From Nitrosopumilus sp. (lineage in GTDB: Archaea; Thermoproteota; Nitrososphaeria; Nitrososphaerales; Nitrosopumilaceae), in the NCBI RefSeq assembly GCF_025698945.1, contig NZ_JAILWM010000001.1:310001-374000 (forward strand): a DNA stretch of 64,000 nucleotides. The letters run 5' to 3'. Numbering within the stretch: the stretch's first letter is position 1; each line of letters opens with the position of its first letter. Shown piece by piece: positions 9,347 through 17,730 of this stretch. The notes under the pieces are model-generated. The model did not search any database and was not told the origin of the DNA. It saw nothing but the letters and a program-made list of their open reading frames with translations. Made by a program: the position numbers and the translations under genes.

Positions 9347-9411
9347 TTACAAAGGACTCATTCCTATCAATGATACTATATCTTTTTTAATCATTATCTG
9401 CAATTTGGTCC

Positions 9412-9792
9412 ATGACTAGATCTAGAACTATTACATTTACCGTAAATAAAAAAACAGGGGATGCTTTTGATGCAATACTGAATGTTCCTCCAAAAATGAT
9501 GCCTGATGCAAAAATTAACGAAGATGGATGGTGGTTTTTTACTGGACCTCACGGAAAATCTCAATTAAAATTTAATGAAGACAAATCACGTGGCATTTTA
9601 GATCATCAATATATTGACGAAGAATCCTCATGGGATGTTCCTATGAGAGTTATTTCAAGTGGAGATTCTTCTGAAGTAACACTTACTCTGACAAAACCTG
9701 ATAATTTGACTGACGAGCAATTTGATCAAAGAATGACTGAGCTAAGTGAATTGATGAATAACATGAAAAAAATCATTGAAAATGATTTTTAA
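9412..9792 (+). CDS. Hypothetical protein, possible SRPBCC-like fold (126 aa)
   Basis: 126 residues beginning TRSRTITFTVNKKTGDAFDAILNVP, then a sheet-rich middle (GWWFFTGPHGKSQLKFN, SSWDVPMRVISSGDSSEVTLTL) and a long C-terminal helix (FDQRMTELSELMNNMKKIIE). This strand/helix layout resembles START/SRPBCC lipid- or ligand-binding proteins, but no signature confirms it. Monocistronic by position. Confidence 0.65.
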   Translation: MTRSRTITFTVNKKTGDAFDAILNVPPKMMPDAKINEDGWWFFTGPHGKSQLKFNEDKSRGILDHQYIDEESSWDVPMRVISSGDSSEVTLTLTKPDNLTDEQFDQRMTELSELMNNMKKIIENDF

Positions 9793-10018
9793 TTTTTTGC
9801 TCTAAAACTATTAGAAGTATGCCTAACGATTTTTAAAATCAAAATTATTTTTGGTTATGTTATTAGAAAATGATATTATGCCTTTTCATATATTATAACA
9901 TAAACAATACTATTATCCCTCAAAAAACGTCATATTTTCTTCAAATCTGGGTATAACTAGAGTTCAAATCATTCTTCAAGCTTAAATGTAAATTTTACAA
10001 TAATATACTAGAAAAAAA
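9793..10018. other. AT-rich intergenic stretch
   Basis: About 226 bases with no open frame or stem that I can support. The last 40 bases (ACAATAATATACTAG) probably hold the promoter of the miniature gene at 10019. Confidence 0.4.
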
Positions 10019-10120
10019 ATGCCATATGAAGAAGTATATTTTCAAAGATTAGAGGAAGAAAATTCTGAGGAAGATAAACAAGCCAATCAGAATGTTTCTT
10101 CAAAAAAATCTGAGGATTAG
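10019..10120 (+). CDS. Acidic miniprotein (33 aa)
   Basis: A short complete frame, ATG to TAG, encoding a strongly acidic peptide (MPYEEVYFQRLEEENSEEDK). A TATA-like AATATACT lies about 20 bases upstream, supporting transcription. No known family. It is isolated between the SRPBCC-like gene and the leftward genes at 10211. Confidence 0.45.
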   Translation: MPYEEVYFQRLEEENSEEDKQANQNVSSKKSED

Positions 10121-10210
10121 ATGATAGATTATTTTCTATCTCTTCCTTTTATGATACTTGAAAAATATCTAAAATTATTGTATTTCTAAAATCAAAAAAC
10201 AGAAATAATT

Positions 10211-10555
10211 CTAATCTTTTTCAGGCTTGTCTGATTTTTCATTTTGAGATCCTCCTGGACCTACCATGTCTTCAGGTTTTACTTTGTTATCCCAGTCTCC
10301 TTTGACTCCTTTTACTAGTGATATAATTCCTGAACCAATAAAACCAATAACTAATGCAAAAAATAATGTTTGATCCATTATCTTAAATGAACAGTTAATC
10401 TCAACAGGTGGTTTGTCATCAAAATACTCATAGCATGTTCCAAATTCACTTGATTCCAAAGTTGCAGCTTGATAATTATGTCCTTGAGAACCTAGAATAA
10501 TAAACCCAACAAAAATTAACGCAATTCCAATAATGGTAAATCGCATATCGCTCAT
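10211..10555 (-). CDS. Small membrane protein with two helices (114 aa)
   Basis: 114 residues. Helix one is at about 6-25 (FTIIGIALIFVGFIILGSQ) and helix two at about 66-84 (TLFFALVIGFIGSGIISLV). They flank a loop of 40 residues with two cysteines (FGTCYEYF and VEINCSFK) that could form an extracellular disulfide. The tail is hydrophilic and acidic. Function unknown. Confidence 0.7.
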   Translation of the reverse strand: MSDMRFTIIGIALIFVGFIILGSQGHNYQAATLESSEFGTCYEYFDDKPPVEINCSFKIMDQTLFFALVIGFIGSGIISLVKGVKGDWDNKVKPEDMVGPGGSQNEKSDKPEKD

Positions 10556-10608
10556 ATTTTGAATCTTAATTTATCATATTTACACTTTAATCCAAAATTT
10601 CACTAGTG

Positions 10609-11070
10609 TTATTTTTCTAGTGATTCTTTTAGATTTTCAAGTGATGCGACGTAAAATGAGCTCAGATATTCAACAAATTCTGTAAACTGTTTTTTTGTCA
10701 TTTTTTTGCTATTCAGATATGATTGCCAAGTGAGCTCAATGAGATTTTTTGATTTTGTTTTAATTGAGATGGTGGCAACATATGCTCTTAGTGGCAATCC
10801 TTCGGTTGCTATGTATGTGAAATATTCTCCATCTTTCCATGCCACAACATGCTCTTCAATTTTATTTCCATCTGAAAAAGTAATTAATCTGACTGCACCT
10901 ACTCCTTTTCTCTTCTTTGAAAGATAGATTGTTTTTTTTACATCTATAAGCCATGTTGGTAATCCAACCAGGTTACTCACTTTTCTCCAAACTTTATCTC
11001 TTGATGCCTTAATTTTGATTGTTTTTTTAACCACATCTGTATGAAATGATTTTTTTTCTATTTTTTTCAT
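10609..11070 (-). CDS. SRPBCC (START-like) ligand-binding protein
   Basis: 153 residues with the polyketide-cyclase/START pattern: KKTIKIKASRDKVWRKVSNLVGLPTWL at the N-terminus, a central sheet (GAVRLITFSDGNKIEEHVVAW, YIATEGLPLRAYVATISI), ELTWQSYL, and a long C-terminal helix. Members bind hydrophobic ligands or act as cyclases or quinone-binding proteins; nothing selects among these here. Start at ATG 11070. Confidence 0.75.
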   Translation of the reverse strand: MKKIEKKSFHTDVVKKTIKIKASRDKVWRKVSNLVGLPTWLIDVKKTIYLSKKRKGVGAVRLITFSDGNKIEEHVVAWKDGEYFTYIATEGLPLRAYVATISIKTKSKNLIELTWQSYLNSKKMTKKQFTEFVEYLSSFYVASLENLKESLEK

Positions 11071-11147
11071 ATATCTCCATTCTCATGAGACTGATTTTAA
11101 ATTTTTTTGTACAACCATTTTTAATCCCCTGCAAGTAATGTTATCAA

Positions 11148-12425
11148 ATGGTCTTTGGATGGGGTAAAAAGAAAAAAGAAGAATCACGGGAGGAATTCAT
11201 TCAAAATAAAGAGATAAAATTATCTGACGTGCGCAAAGTAGTGACTGATCTTCTTGAACTAAGAACTTCTCAAACAATTTCTGAAATTAAAAATTTGAGA
11301 AACAGTACTGCTCCCCTAATTAATGAATTAATCAAAATTGGCAATCATTTAGAAAAAGATGATCTTAATGTGGATGATATCGATAAACATCTTGCAATTA
11401 TTGTAGTTCGTGGAAAAAAACAAGTAATAGATATGATAAAAAAAGGTGTAACCCCATTACCTAAAGTTTCATCAATTGATGATGCCGTACAATTAAATGA
11501 TTTATTGAATCACATTCTAAAAAAAATCGGTGATGTTCTAGGAAGACAAACTAGAGTTATCCATATCTTTGCAAAAAAATATGCTTCCCAACTAAAAGAA
11601 AATCTTGAAATAATGAATTCTAATCATGCAGAAATTCGTAAAATCCTCCAAAATTTTGATTCTACAAAAAAGTCATCTGAATATATCATTAATACTATGG
11701 ATGAAATTACTTCTCTTAAACAAACAAAAATTGAGAAAATCCAAAAAATTTCTGATACAAATAATAACATAGAATCATTACAAGAACAATCCATTTCGTT
11801 GTTAAATTCAATACAAGAAATAAAATCCTCAGAAAGTTATCAAAACTATATAAAATTAAAACAAGACTTGGATGAATTTGAATCTGAAAAATCCCGAATA
11901 AAAAATGATATTGACGCTCAATTTACCAAAATTTCTAGACCTCTGAGTAGATACGAATATGCCTCCTCGCTAGAAAAAGATCAAAAAATCATCTTAACAA
12001 AACTAGTCAATAATCCCTTTGATGTTCTGAATCATACATACAAAGATTCTGTCATCCTTATTTTAGAAAATATTAGAAAAGCAATCACTTCTGATTCTAT
12101 TTCTGTTAAAGATGTAGACAAGACCATGACTAATCTTACTGAAACCGAGATAGCATTAGATTCCTTTGTCAATAGAGTATCGGACTATCAAGAAAAACAT
12201 GATAAAATGCTAAAGGATTTGAAATCTCTAAAGCCGGCAAAATTGGATTCGCTAGAATCTGAATTAACTAAAACGTCATCATTCCAAGAGGATTACCTTC
12301 AAAAGTCTAAAACATTACAAAGTGAAATTGATGAAATTGACTCAAAGATTCCAAAACTTTTCAAGGAAATAGAATCAAAACTACGGGAGTACTCTAATAC
12401 AAAATATACCTTATTAACATCTTAA
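11148..12425 (+). CDS. Long coiled-coil protein, first gene of a JAMM pair
   Basis: 425 residues, almost wholly helical. A basic N-terminus (FGWGKKKKEES) leads to a conserved-looking head at about 20-165 (SDVRKVVTDLLELRTSQTI, HLAIIVVRGKKQVIDMI) and then about 250 residues of SMC/SbcC-like coiled coil, without Walker motifs. It may be a scaffold or cytoskeletal partner. A JAMM metalloprotease gene begins 31 bases after its stop, suggesting an operon. Confidence 0.7.
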   Translation: MVFGWGKKKKEESREEFIQNKEIKLSDVRKVVTDLLELRTSQTISEIKNLRNSTAPLINELIKIGNHLEKDDLNVDDIDKHLAIIVVRGKKQVIDMIKKGVTPLPKVSSIDDAVQLNDLLNHILKKIGDVLGRQTRVIHIFAKKYASQLKENLEIMNSNHAEIRKILQNFDSTKKSSEYIINTMDEITSLKQTKIEKIQKISDTNNNIESLQEQSISLLNSIQEIKSSESYQNYIKLKQDLDEFESEKSRIKNDIDAQFTKISRPLSRYEYASSLEKDQKIILTKLVNNPFDVLNHTYKDSVILILENIRKAITSDSISVKDVDKTMTNLTETEIALDSFVNRVSDYQEKHDKMLKDLKSLKPAKLDSLESELTKTSSFQEDYLQKSKTLQSEIDEIDSKIPKLFKEIESKLREYSNTKYTLLTS

Positions 12426-12456
12426 AATTAATTTATTTTGTAGATAAGGTGGTTCT

Positions 12457-12855
12457 GTGATTTTTAAAACAAAAAAATTTGATCGTAAAGTATCACTTCA
12501 AAAAGATGTTCTAGACAGCATATTGTCTTACTGTCAAATGAAACATCCCAATGAAGGCATCTTGATTCTTAAAGGAAAATCAAAAAATGGTGAAATTAAG
12601 ATTGATGGACTTGTAATCCCTCCTTTTAATTATTCAGGACCTACATTTGCAGGATTTCCACAATCATTCTTGCCCTTTGATTTGAGCTATGTTGGTAGTG
12701 TTCATTCTCATCCTAGTGGCTCAGCTGAGCCATCTGTCACTGATCTTCATAATTTTTTTGGATTGATATCCATAATTGTAAAATCCCCCTATGATGAACA
12801 ATCTATTTTTGCGTGGGATAGTAGTGGTAATGCTGTCCCACTATCAATTCAATAA
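12457..12855 (+). CDS. JAMM/MPN-type metalloprotease (132 aa)
   Basis: 132 residues from a GTG start. The JAMM zinc site is complete: Glu in HPNEGILIL, then HSHPSGSAEPSVTD (HxH, a conserved Ser and the distal Asp). In archaea such proteins remove ubiquitin-like SAMP/Urm1 modifiers or release sulfur-carrier proteins. The gene directly follows the coiled-coil gene and precedes a membrane zinc-ribbon gene, which could be part of the same pathway. Substrate unknown. Confidence 0.85.
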   Translation: MIFKTKKFDRKVSLQKDVLDSILSYCQMKHPNEGILILKGKSKNGEIKIDGLVIPPFNYSGPTFAGFPQSFLPFDLSYVGSVHSHPSGSAEPSVTDLHNFFGLISIIVKSPYDEQSIFAWDSSGNAVPLSIQ

Positions 12856-12930
12856 ACTAATTATTTCTAGGGTAAAAATGAAAAAAGCTGACAAAACTTT
12901 ATAACCTTTTTTTGGGCTACTTTCATTGAA

Positions 12931-13254
12931 TTGTTTAGTTATAAATCGTATTTGATATTCTTATTTGCCTCACTTGCCATAAGTATTGGCTTGCAAATGG
13001 TTCTTCCATTCCCATATGGATTGGGTGCAGCACTTGCAATTTTCATTGCATTTCCATTGTTGCTCCGAAGACGATACATGAGTCGTATGAGGGGATATGG
13101 GGGTGAATCTGGAACTGGTGGTGGTGGATTCTTTGGAATGGGTTCATCAGGTGGCTCGTCTGGGGTTAGATACGTCTGTCTTGTTTGTAATAACAAACAC
13201 AAAGGCGGTACTTGTCCTCGTTGTGGTTCAAAGATGCAAAGAGCAGATTTTTAG
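12931..13254 (+). CDS. Membrane protein with C-terminal zinc ribbon (107 aa)
   Basis: Two hydrophobic helices (about 5-25 and 28-45) are followed by an Arg patch, a Gly/Ser-rich linker (ESGTGGGGFFGMGSSGGSSG) and a zinc ribbon, CLVCNNKHKGGTCPRCG. The TTG start is supported by an ACTTTATAACC box about 27 bases upstream. Topology suggests the ribbon is cytoplasmic. Function unknown; possibly linked to the JAMM gene 75 bases upstream. Confidence 0.72.
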   Translation: MFSYKSYLIFLFASLAISIGLQMVLPFPYGLGAALAIFIAFPLLLRRRYMSRMRGYGGESGTGGGGFFGMGSSGGSSGVRYVCLVCNNKHKGGTCPRCGSKMQRADF

Positions 13255-13264
13255 TTGATACGAA

Positions 13265-13582
13265 ATGGCATTAGAAGAATTAAGAAAAAAAGTACTTTAT
13301 CAAAATTCAATTGAGATCTGGATTGGTATTAGTAAAGAAAAAAACATAGACTGGGTTGATACTGAAAATTATAAAAAATTCATTGCTTTTCTTTTAAAAA
13401 ATAACTTAAACATGAAAAAAATGAATATTTGCTTTGATGAGTCCGATAAAGCGACTGAAGGTGGACACAGCAAAAAAGTATTTGCTAACAAATTGGCTGC
13501 AATAAATGATGAATATTCATCATGCTATTCCATAAAATTAAACGACAACGCCATAGAATTAATTCGTAAATTTGAACTCTAG
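13265..13582 (+). CDS. Hypothetical protein (105 aa)
   Basis: 105 residues, start 10 bases after the zinc-ribbon gene and so likely cotranscribed. Mixed helices and strands (ALEELRKKVLYQNSIEIWIGI, MKKMNICFDESDKATEGGHSK). No recognised motif. Its stop lies five bases from the convergent ABC permease gene. Confidence 0.65.
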   Translation: MALEELRKKVLYQNSIEIWIGISKEKNIDWVDTENYKKFIAFLLKNNLNMKKMNICFDESDKATEGGHSKKVFANKLAAINDEYSSCYSIKLNDNAIELIRKFEL

Positions 13583-13587
13583 TATTT

Positions 13588-14955
13588 TTACCTCTTTAAT
13601 TTAGGGTTAACAATTGCATCTAGGGCATTTCCAATAAAAACAAAAGCTAATCCTGTTATTGCAATCATTACACCTGGTGGCATTATCCACCACCATAATC
13701 CTCTTGCAGCTGCACCAAACGTATTTGCATCATGTAGAATTTGACCCCATGTTGGAAATGATGGATCTCCTAACCCTAGAAAACTCAGACCTGCTTCTGT
13801 GGTAATTGCAGCAGGAACTGATATTGCAATGCTGGCAAATGCGTATGGTAGTAATTGAGGTAAAATATGTTTGAATATTATTTTTGATTTACTCTGACCC
13901 ATCATTGTTGCTGCATCCACATACCCTCGTGTTTTGATTTGAAGAGACATGCTTCTTGCAACTTTGGCAATTCCTACCCACCCAAAAATCATCAAAAATC
14001 CTACCATTAGAAAAATACTGTTGCTGATTGTTACTGAAAGAATGATGAGAAATGGCAATGCTGGCAATGCATAGATCACATCATTGAATCTCATCATGAC
14101 CTCATCTGTTTTTTTACCTTTATACCCTGCATAAACCCCATAGAGCAATCCTGCAATCACTGATGCAATTGATACTACTAAACCAATAAACAATGCAAGA
14201 GGAGTCCCCCAGAGGAGTCCTACGGCTAAATCTCGTCTTAACTCGTCTGTTCCCATAACCCCAAATGCTTTTCCACCTATGATGAGTTTTGATTCTTTAA
14301 TTTGATTATCAGTGGATATTCCATAGAGATTAATCATAAAGACATAATCGCCCTTTAGTGGGGAATTACTTTGAGTTTGGGAAAAAATAATGTCTTCTGC
14401 AGACAATCTAGATAAATTATGATTGAAATATTCTGACTGTAATGATAGTTTTTTCTTTATAGATTCATCTGTAGAAAAAATCCTTTCACTGTGGATAGTT
14501 TTTGAATTTGAATAAGGAAGTGAAATTGAGGTGATATCTAACTTTATTCCATCTGGTCTTATAACTGAGATTTGTAGTAATGGAGTACCCGAATACTCTG
14601 CAGTATATTCATAGATGAAATCATTTGGAAAGTCATCATAGATGTAATTAAATCCAAATTGGTGTGATTCAAGATTAATTTCTCCCTCTGAAATTTTTTG
14701 AATAATTGGCGTGTCAATAATTTTGTGCTCTGGAATTTTTTCAGCTAGGAATACATTGACCCAAACTGGTATTGCCACTTTGGGATATGAAATCCAATTT
14801 CCTGGATTGTTCCACTCTTGAAACGTCTCAATTGGTATGATGATCATTGCAAGAATTGAAATTACAATTAATATAGACAGAATTAAAATTCCAACAATTC
14901 CTAGACTACTTTTAAAAAATTCCCTTTTGATTTCTTCAGGTGTTATCCCACTCAT
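13588..14955 (-). CDS. DppC/OppC-type ABC transporter permease with a large external insert
   Basis: 455 residues, well above the usual 300 for DppC. The N-terminal helix (about 15-40) is followed by an inserted soluble domain of about 190 residues, and then by the normal permease core with the EAA loop region GYVDAATMMGQSKSKIIFKHILPQL. The core ends GLWWWIMPPGVMIAITGLAFVFIG. The substrate may be peptides, nickel or another solute. Its start overlaps the stop of the DppB-like gene by 4 bases (ATGA), so the two are translationally coupled. No ATPase or binding protein is adjacent. Confidence 0.88.
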   Translation of the reverse strand: MSGITPEEIKREFFKSSLGIVGILILSILIVISILAMIIIPIETFQEWNNPGNWISYPKVAIPVWVNVFLAEKIPEHKIIDTPIIQKISEGEINLESHQFGFNYIYDDFPNDFIYEYTAEYSGTPLLQISVIRPDGIKLDITSISLPYSNSKTIHSERIFSTDESIKKKLSLQSEYFNHNLSRLSAEDIIFSQTQSNSPLKGDYVFMINLYGISTDNQIKESKLIIGGKAFGVMGTDELRRDLAVGLLWGTPLALFIGLVVSIASVIAGLLYGVYAGYKGKKTDEVMMRFNDVIYALPALPFLIILSVTISNSIFLMVGFLMIFGWVGIAKVARSMSLQIKTRGYVDAATMMGQSKSKIIFKHILPQLLPYAFASIAISVPAAITTEAGLSFLGLGDPSFPTWGQILHDANTFGAAARGLWWWIMPPGVMIAITGLAFVFIGNALDAIVNPKLKR

Positions 14956-16067
14956 TGACCTGTCCTCACTCTAGGATCAAAGTAACCATAAAGTAAATCT
15001 GCAATGAAGATGCTCACTAGGAAAAATACTGTGAGAATGTATGTGGCACCAATAATTACTGGTAAATCCATCACTGTAATTGCCTCAAAATAGAGTCTGC
15101 CCATACCTGGCCAATCAAATACTGCTTCTGTAATGATTGCTCCTCCGAGTGATCCTGATAAGCTCAAAGCCAAAATTGTTACAATTGGTGGTGCTGCATT
15201 TTTTAGAGCATGTGTATAGATAATCTTTTTTTGATTAATGCCAATCGTTTTTTTTGCAATGATAAAATCTTCTTGCATAATTCCTACCATGAAATTCCTT
15301 ACAAGATACGCCCATGATCCAAAACCAATCATTACAATTGTAATTAACGGTAATGCCATATGGTATAGTAAAGCTACCAGATATTCTGGGTCTGATGATG
15401 GAATGTCAGGTGTGGCTCTTGCTGGAAATATCTGATACATAAATGAGAAGAGAAAAATCATCAACATCCCAATCCACCATACCGGAAAACTGGAACTAAT
15501 TATTGCAAAACTAGATGTAATTCTATCCACTACGGATCCAACCTTACTACTTGAAAATGCTCCGAGAAAAATTCCTATTATTGAAATTATAATTGTTGCA
15601 GTTGTGAAAAGTAAAACTGTTCTAGGGAGTTTTTCAAACAATATGTCTTTTACATTTGATGAACCGGAATCACTTGTAAGAAAAGTCGCATGTCCAAAAT
15701 CTAGTAATAATATTTTGTACATTGTTATTCCTATTCTTTGAGGAGAATACCATGGCTCATCTAATCCTAGAATCTTGATTCTTTGATCAATTTGACTCTG
15801 AATGAATTCTTCGAATTCTCCAACTGATGAGAAGCTCTCGGCAACAGCGGGATTTTCTGCCATTTCAGCCCTTACCTGAAATACTATTCCTTGTTTCAAA
15901 ATGGTGTCCATATTTGATCCAACTAGAAGTATGGTGATCAGCAGTGTTATCATTAAAACTCCAAACATAGTTGCCATTCTAGTGGCAACATATCTCTTCA
16001 AGCCCAATAGAGACAAGTAAGAAAAATAGTTTATAATTTTTTGATATGGTTTGTGCTCAAAAATCAA
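14952..16067 (-). CDS. DppB/OppB-type ABC transporter permease
   Basis: 371 residues with six predicted helices. The first is preceded by RYVATRMATMFGVLMITLLI, and the EAA loop is DFIIAKKTIGINQKKIIYTHALKNAAPP. It forms the heterodimeric channel with the DppC-type partner encoded just downstream. The family imports peptides or nickel using two ATPases and a binding protein, none of which is in this neighbourhood. First gene of the pair, divergent from the zinc-ribbon gene at 16131. Confidence 0.88.
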   Translation of the reverse strand: MIFEHKPYQKIINYFSYLSLLGLKRYVATRMATMFGVLMITLLITILLVGSNMDTILKQGIVFQVRAEMAENPAVAESFSSVGEFEEFIQSQIDQRIKILGLDEPWYSPQRIGITMYKILLLDFGHATFLTSDSGSSNVKDILFEKLPRTVLLFTTATIIISIIGIFLGAFSSSKVGSVVDRITSSFAIISSSFPVWWIGMLMIFLFSFMYQIFPARATPDIPSSDPEYLVALLYHMALPLITIVMIGFGSWAYLVRNFMVGIMQEDFIIAKKTIGINQKKIIYTHALKNAAPPIVTILALSLSGSLGGAIITEAVFDWPGMGRLYFEAITVMDLPVIIGATYILTVFFLVSIFIADLLYGYFDPRVRTGQ

Positions 16068-16130
16068 GAATTTCTGAACAGTCTGTTTCCCACAGTTTAA
16101 TTACAGCAGGCTTTCACCCAAGTCAGAAAT

Positions 16131-16484
16131 ATGTCATACGATAGAGAACGAGAAATGTTTACTGCAACCTGTGGTGACTGTGGAAATGAATGTCAAATAC
16201 CATTCAAACCAAAAGACGACAGACCTGTATATTGCAGAGAATGTTTCCAAAATCACAAACCAGCCCCACGAAGTGGCGGCTCTAGATTTGGTGGAAGATC
16301 TGGCGGAAGATCAAACTATGGAGACAACAGACGTTCCAGATTTGGATCACGAGATGATAGACCAAGAGAGATGTTTGATGCAACCTGTGGTGACTGTGGA
16401 AATGAATGTCAAATACCATTCAAACCAAGAGAAGACAGACCTGTATATTGCAGAGAATGCTTCCAAAATCACAGACAAAATTAG
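16131..16484 (+). CDS. Tandem CxxC-x17-CxxC zinc-ribbon protein
   Basis: 117 residues containing two nearly identical zinc ribbons (about 11-42 and 83-114), each CGDC...PVYCRECFQNH with exactly 17 residues between the CxxC pairs. They are separated by an Arg/Gly-rich linker (GGSRFGGRSGGRSNYGDN) like RNA-binding RGG tails. The fold matches the zf-trcl probable zinc-ribbon family. The halves are 92/95 identical at DNA level. A nucleic-acid-binding role is inferred from the RGG-like linker. Confidence 0.82.
   Translation: MSYDREREMFTATCGDCGNECQIPFKPKDDRPVYCRECFQNHKPAPRSGGSRFGGRSGGRSNYGDNRRSRFGSRDDRPREMFDATCGDCGNECQIPFKPREDRPVYCRECFQNHRQN
16163..16473 (+). repeat. Two 95-base direct repeats inside the zinc-ribbon gene
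   Basis: Copy one is 16163-16257 and copy two 16379-16473. They differ at three positions by eye. Each encodes one zinc ribbon, and the 121 bases between encode the RGG-like linker. The near identity at third codon positions indicates a recent duplication or ongoing gene conversion. Confidence 0.9.
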
Positions 16485-16556
16485 AATTTGTTTTGAGTCA
16501 ATTCAAAACTTTTTCATTTTATTAAAAATTCATTATTTTATTATTATGATTAAAGA

Positions 16557-16615
16557 TGACGAGAGTGAAACGAATTCCAGGCTCCACTGTTGGCAGAAAA
16601 GCAAATCTCTCGTCA
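16557..16615 (+). ncRNA. Possible structured RNA in an AT-rich gap
   Basis: A 9-base perfect stem TGACGAGAG (16557-16565) pairs with CTCTCGTCA (16607-16615). It encloses a segment of about 41 bases that is about 47 percent GC, well above its surroundings, with a possible inner CCA/TGG pairing. A TTATTTTA box about 25 bases upstream could start the transcript. A 28-codon frame (16556-16642) runs through it, so a miniature gene is the alternative. Confidence 0.3.
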
Positions 16616-16711
16616 AATATTATAGGTGATAATATAATTTAAATATTTTATGAAAATATGAGTTATTTTTAAAAATTAAACTGTTTTAACAAAGTTTATC
16701 TTTTAAAATAT

Positions 16712-17005
16712 GTGAGTAAAAAACCCCCATTTGATCCAGACAAACTTGTTCTAACAAAATCTGAAATTTTAGAATTTTGTGATAGAGTTTTAAAAAAATG
16801 GAACAAAAATCCTACTAAAAATGCAAATAATATCCTTGCAATGAATGCAGTAAAGACTAGTATTTTGTGGACAGATGATGATTCTCTAAAAGCAATCTGG
16901 GGTGAAATTCTTTCATGGACCTTTGACTTACTATATGAGAATGCAATGGCTCAAGATGGAGAAGAATGGGCAAATATTAGAAAAAAATTAAAGAGTAAAA
17001 AATGA
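16712..17005 (+). CDS. Hypothetical protein (97 aa)
   Basis: 97 residues from a GTG start. Mostly helical with several conserved-looking Trp (VLKKWNKN, TSILWTDDDSLKAIWGEILSW). A TTTTAAAATA stretch is just upstream. Likely cotranscribed with the SWIM-like gene 18 bases downstream. No family recognised. Confidence 0.65.
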   Translation: MSKKPPFDPDKLVLTKSEILEFCDRVLKKWNKNPTKNANNILAMNAVKTSILWTDDDSLKAIWGEILSWTFDLLYENAMAQDGEEWANIRKKLKSKK

Positions 17006-17023
17006 TAAACTTTTGATAAAATA

Positions 17024-17266
17024 ATGAGTGCAAATACCATTAGAAAGGCAAAAAAACTTGTAGAAAGTGGCGGAGTTGTAAAAATTGACGATGATCTATT
17101 TCAGATAAAATCTTCTTCGGATCCTACAAAATCCTATTTTGTGACTTCTGATACGTGTGAATGCCCTGGATTCAAAAATTTTTACAAGTTTCATCATGGA
17201 AAGGGACTTAAAGCAAACTGTTCTCATTTAGAGGCCATTAGAATTTTCAAAAAAGAAAACCAGTGA
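17024..17266 (+). CDS. Small SWIM-type zinc-finger protein (80 aa)
   Basis: 80 residues. The last half carries CECPGF... and CSHLEAI, i.e. CxC-x(n)-CxH, the SWIM zinc-finger pattern known from SNF2 ATPases and transposases and used for DNA or protein contacts. The N-terminal half is a short helix and two strands (VVKIDDDLFQIKSS). It stands alone rather than fused to an ATPase. Convergent with the ArsC-like gene, with only 2 bases between stops. Confidence 0.8.
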   Translation: MSANTIRKAKKLVESGGVVKIDDDLFQIKSSSDPTKSYFVTSDTCECPGFKNFYKFHHGKGLKANCSHLEAIRIFKKENQ

Positions 17267-17268
17267 GA

Positions 17269-17643
17269 TTATCTTATTATTTTTGAATCAATTTTTCCTA
17301 CAAATACTTTATTTTCTGTAAGAATAATTGGACGCATTATCAATCCTGGATATTTTACCATTAATTGAATGATCTGACTGTCTGTTTTTTTATTGTTCTC
17401 CAAGTTTAGTTCCTTGTACATTTTGTCTCTTTTTCTAATCATCTCTGAAGGTTTTTTTCCAGTCATTTTGATTATTTTTGTTAGTTCTGTCACTGTAAAT
17501 GGATCTTTGAAAAAATCTCTTTTTTCAACATCTGCCTTCATTCGCTCCATTTCTGAAATGGATTTTTTGCATGTAATGCAGCTTGTTTTGTGATATGCAA
17601 TTATTTTTGATTTTTTTCCTTCCTTCTTTTTACTCAATATCAT
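17269..17643 (-). CDS. ArsC/Spx-family thioredoxin-fold protein
   Basis: 124 residues. The N-terminal redox motif KTSCITCKKS is followed by DFFKDPFTVTELTKIIKMTGKKPSEMIRKRD and YPGLIMRPIILTENKVFVG, the last Arg-Pro being typical of ArsC-family folds. The family includes arsenate reductases and Spx-like regulators; the CxxC and lack of other ars genes make a general thiol reductase or redox protein more likely than arsenate reductase. Confidence 0.8.
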   Translation of the reverse strand: MILSKKKEGKKSKIIAYHKTSCITCKKSISEMERMKADVEKRDFFKDPFTVTELTKIIKMTGKKPSEMIRKRDKMYKELNLENNKKTDSQIIQLMVKYPGLIMRPIILTENKVFVGKIDSKIIR

Positions 17644-17730
17644 CCATTTGATGCAGTTGTATATACATCAAATTTTATCCCTTTGAATGGTTGATTAATT
17701 TTTGACTTTAAAATAAGTAAGATTGATCCT

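Noticed and set aside
16171-16629. 152-residue frame across the duplicated zinc-ribbon gene
   Set aside because: It is a shifted reading of the repeated zinc-ribbon DNA; its own internal repeat is produced by the 95-base repeats. The zinc frame has the CxxC motifs.
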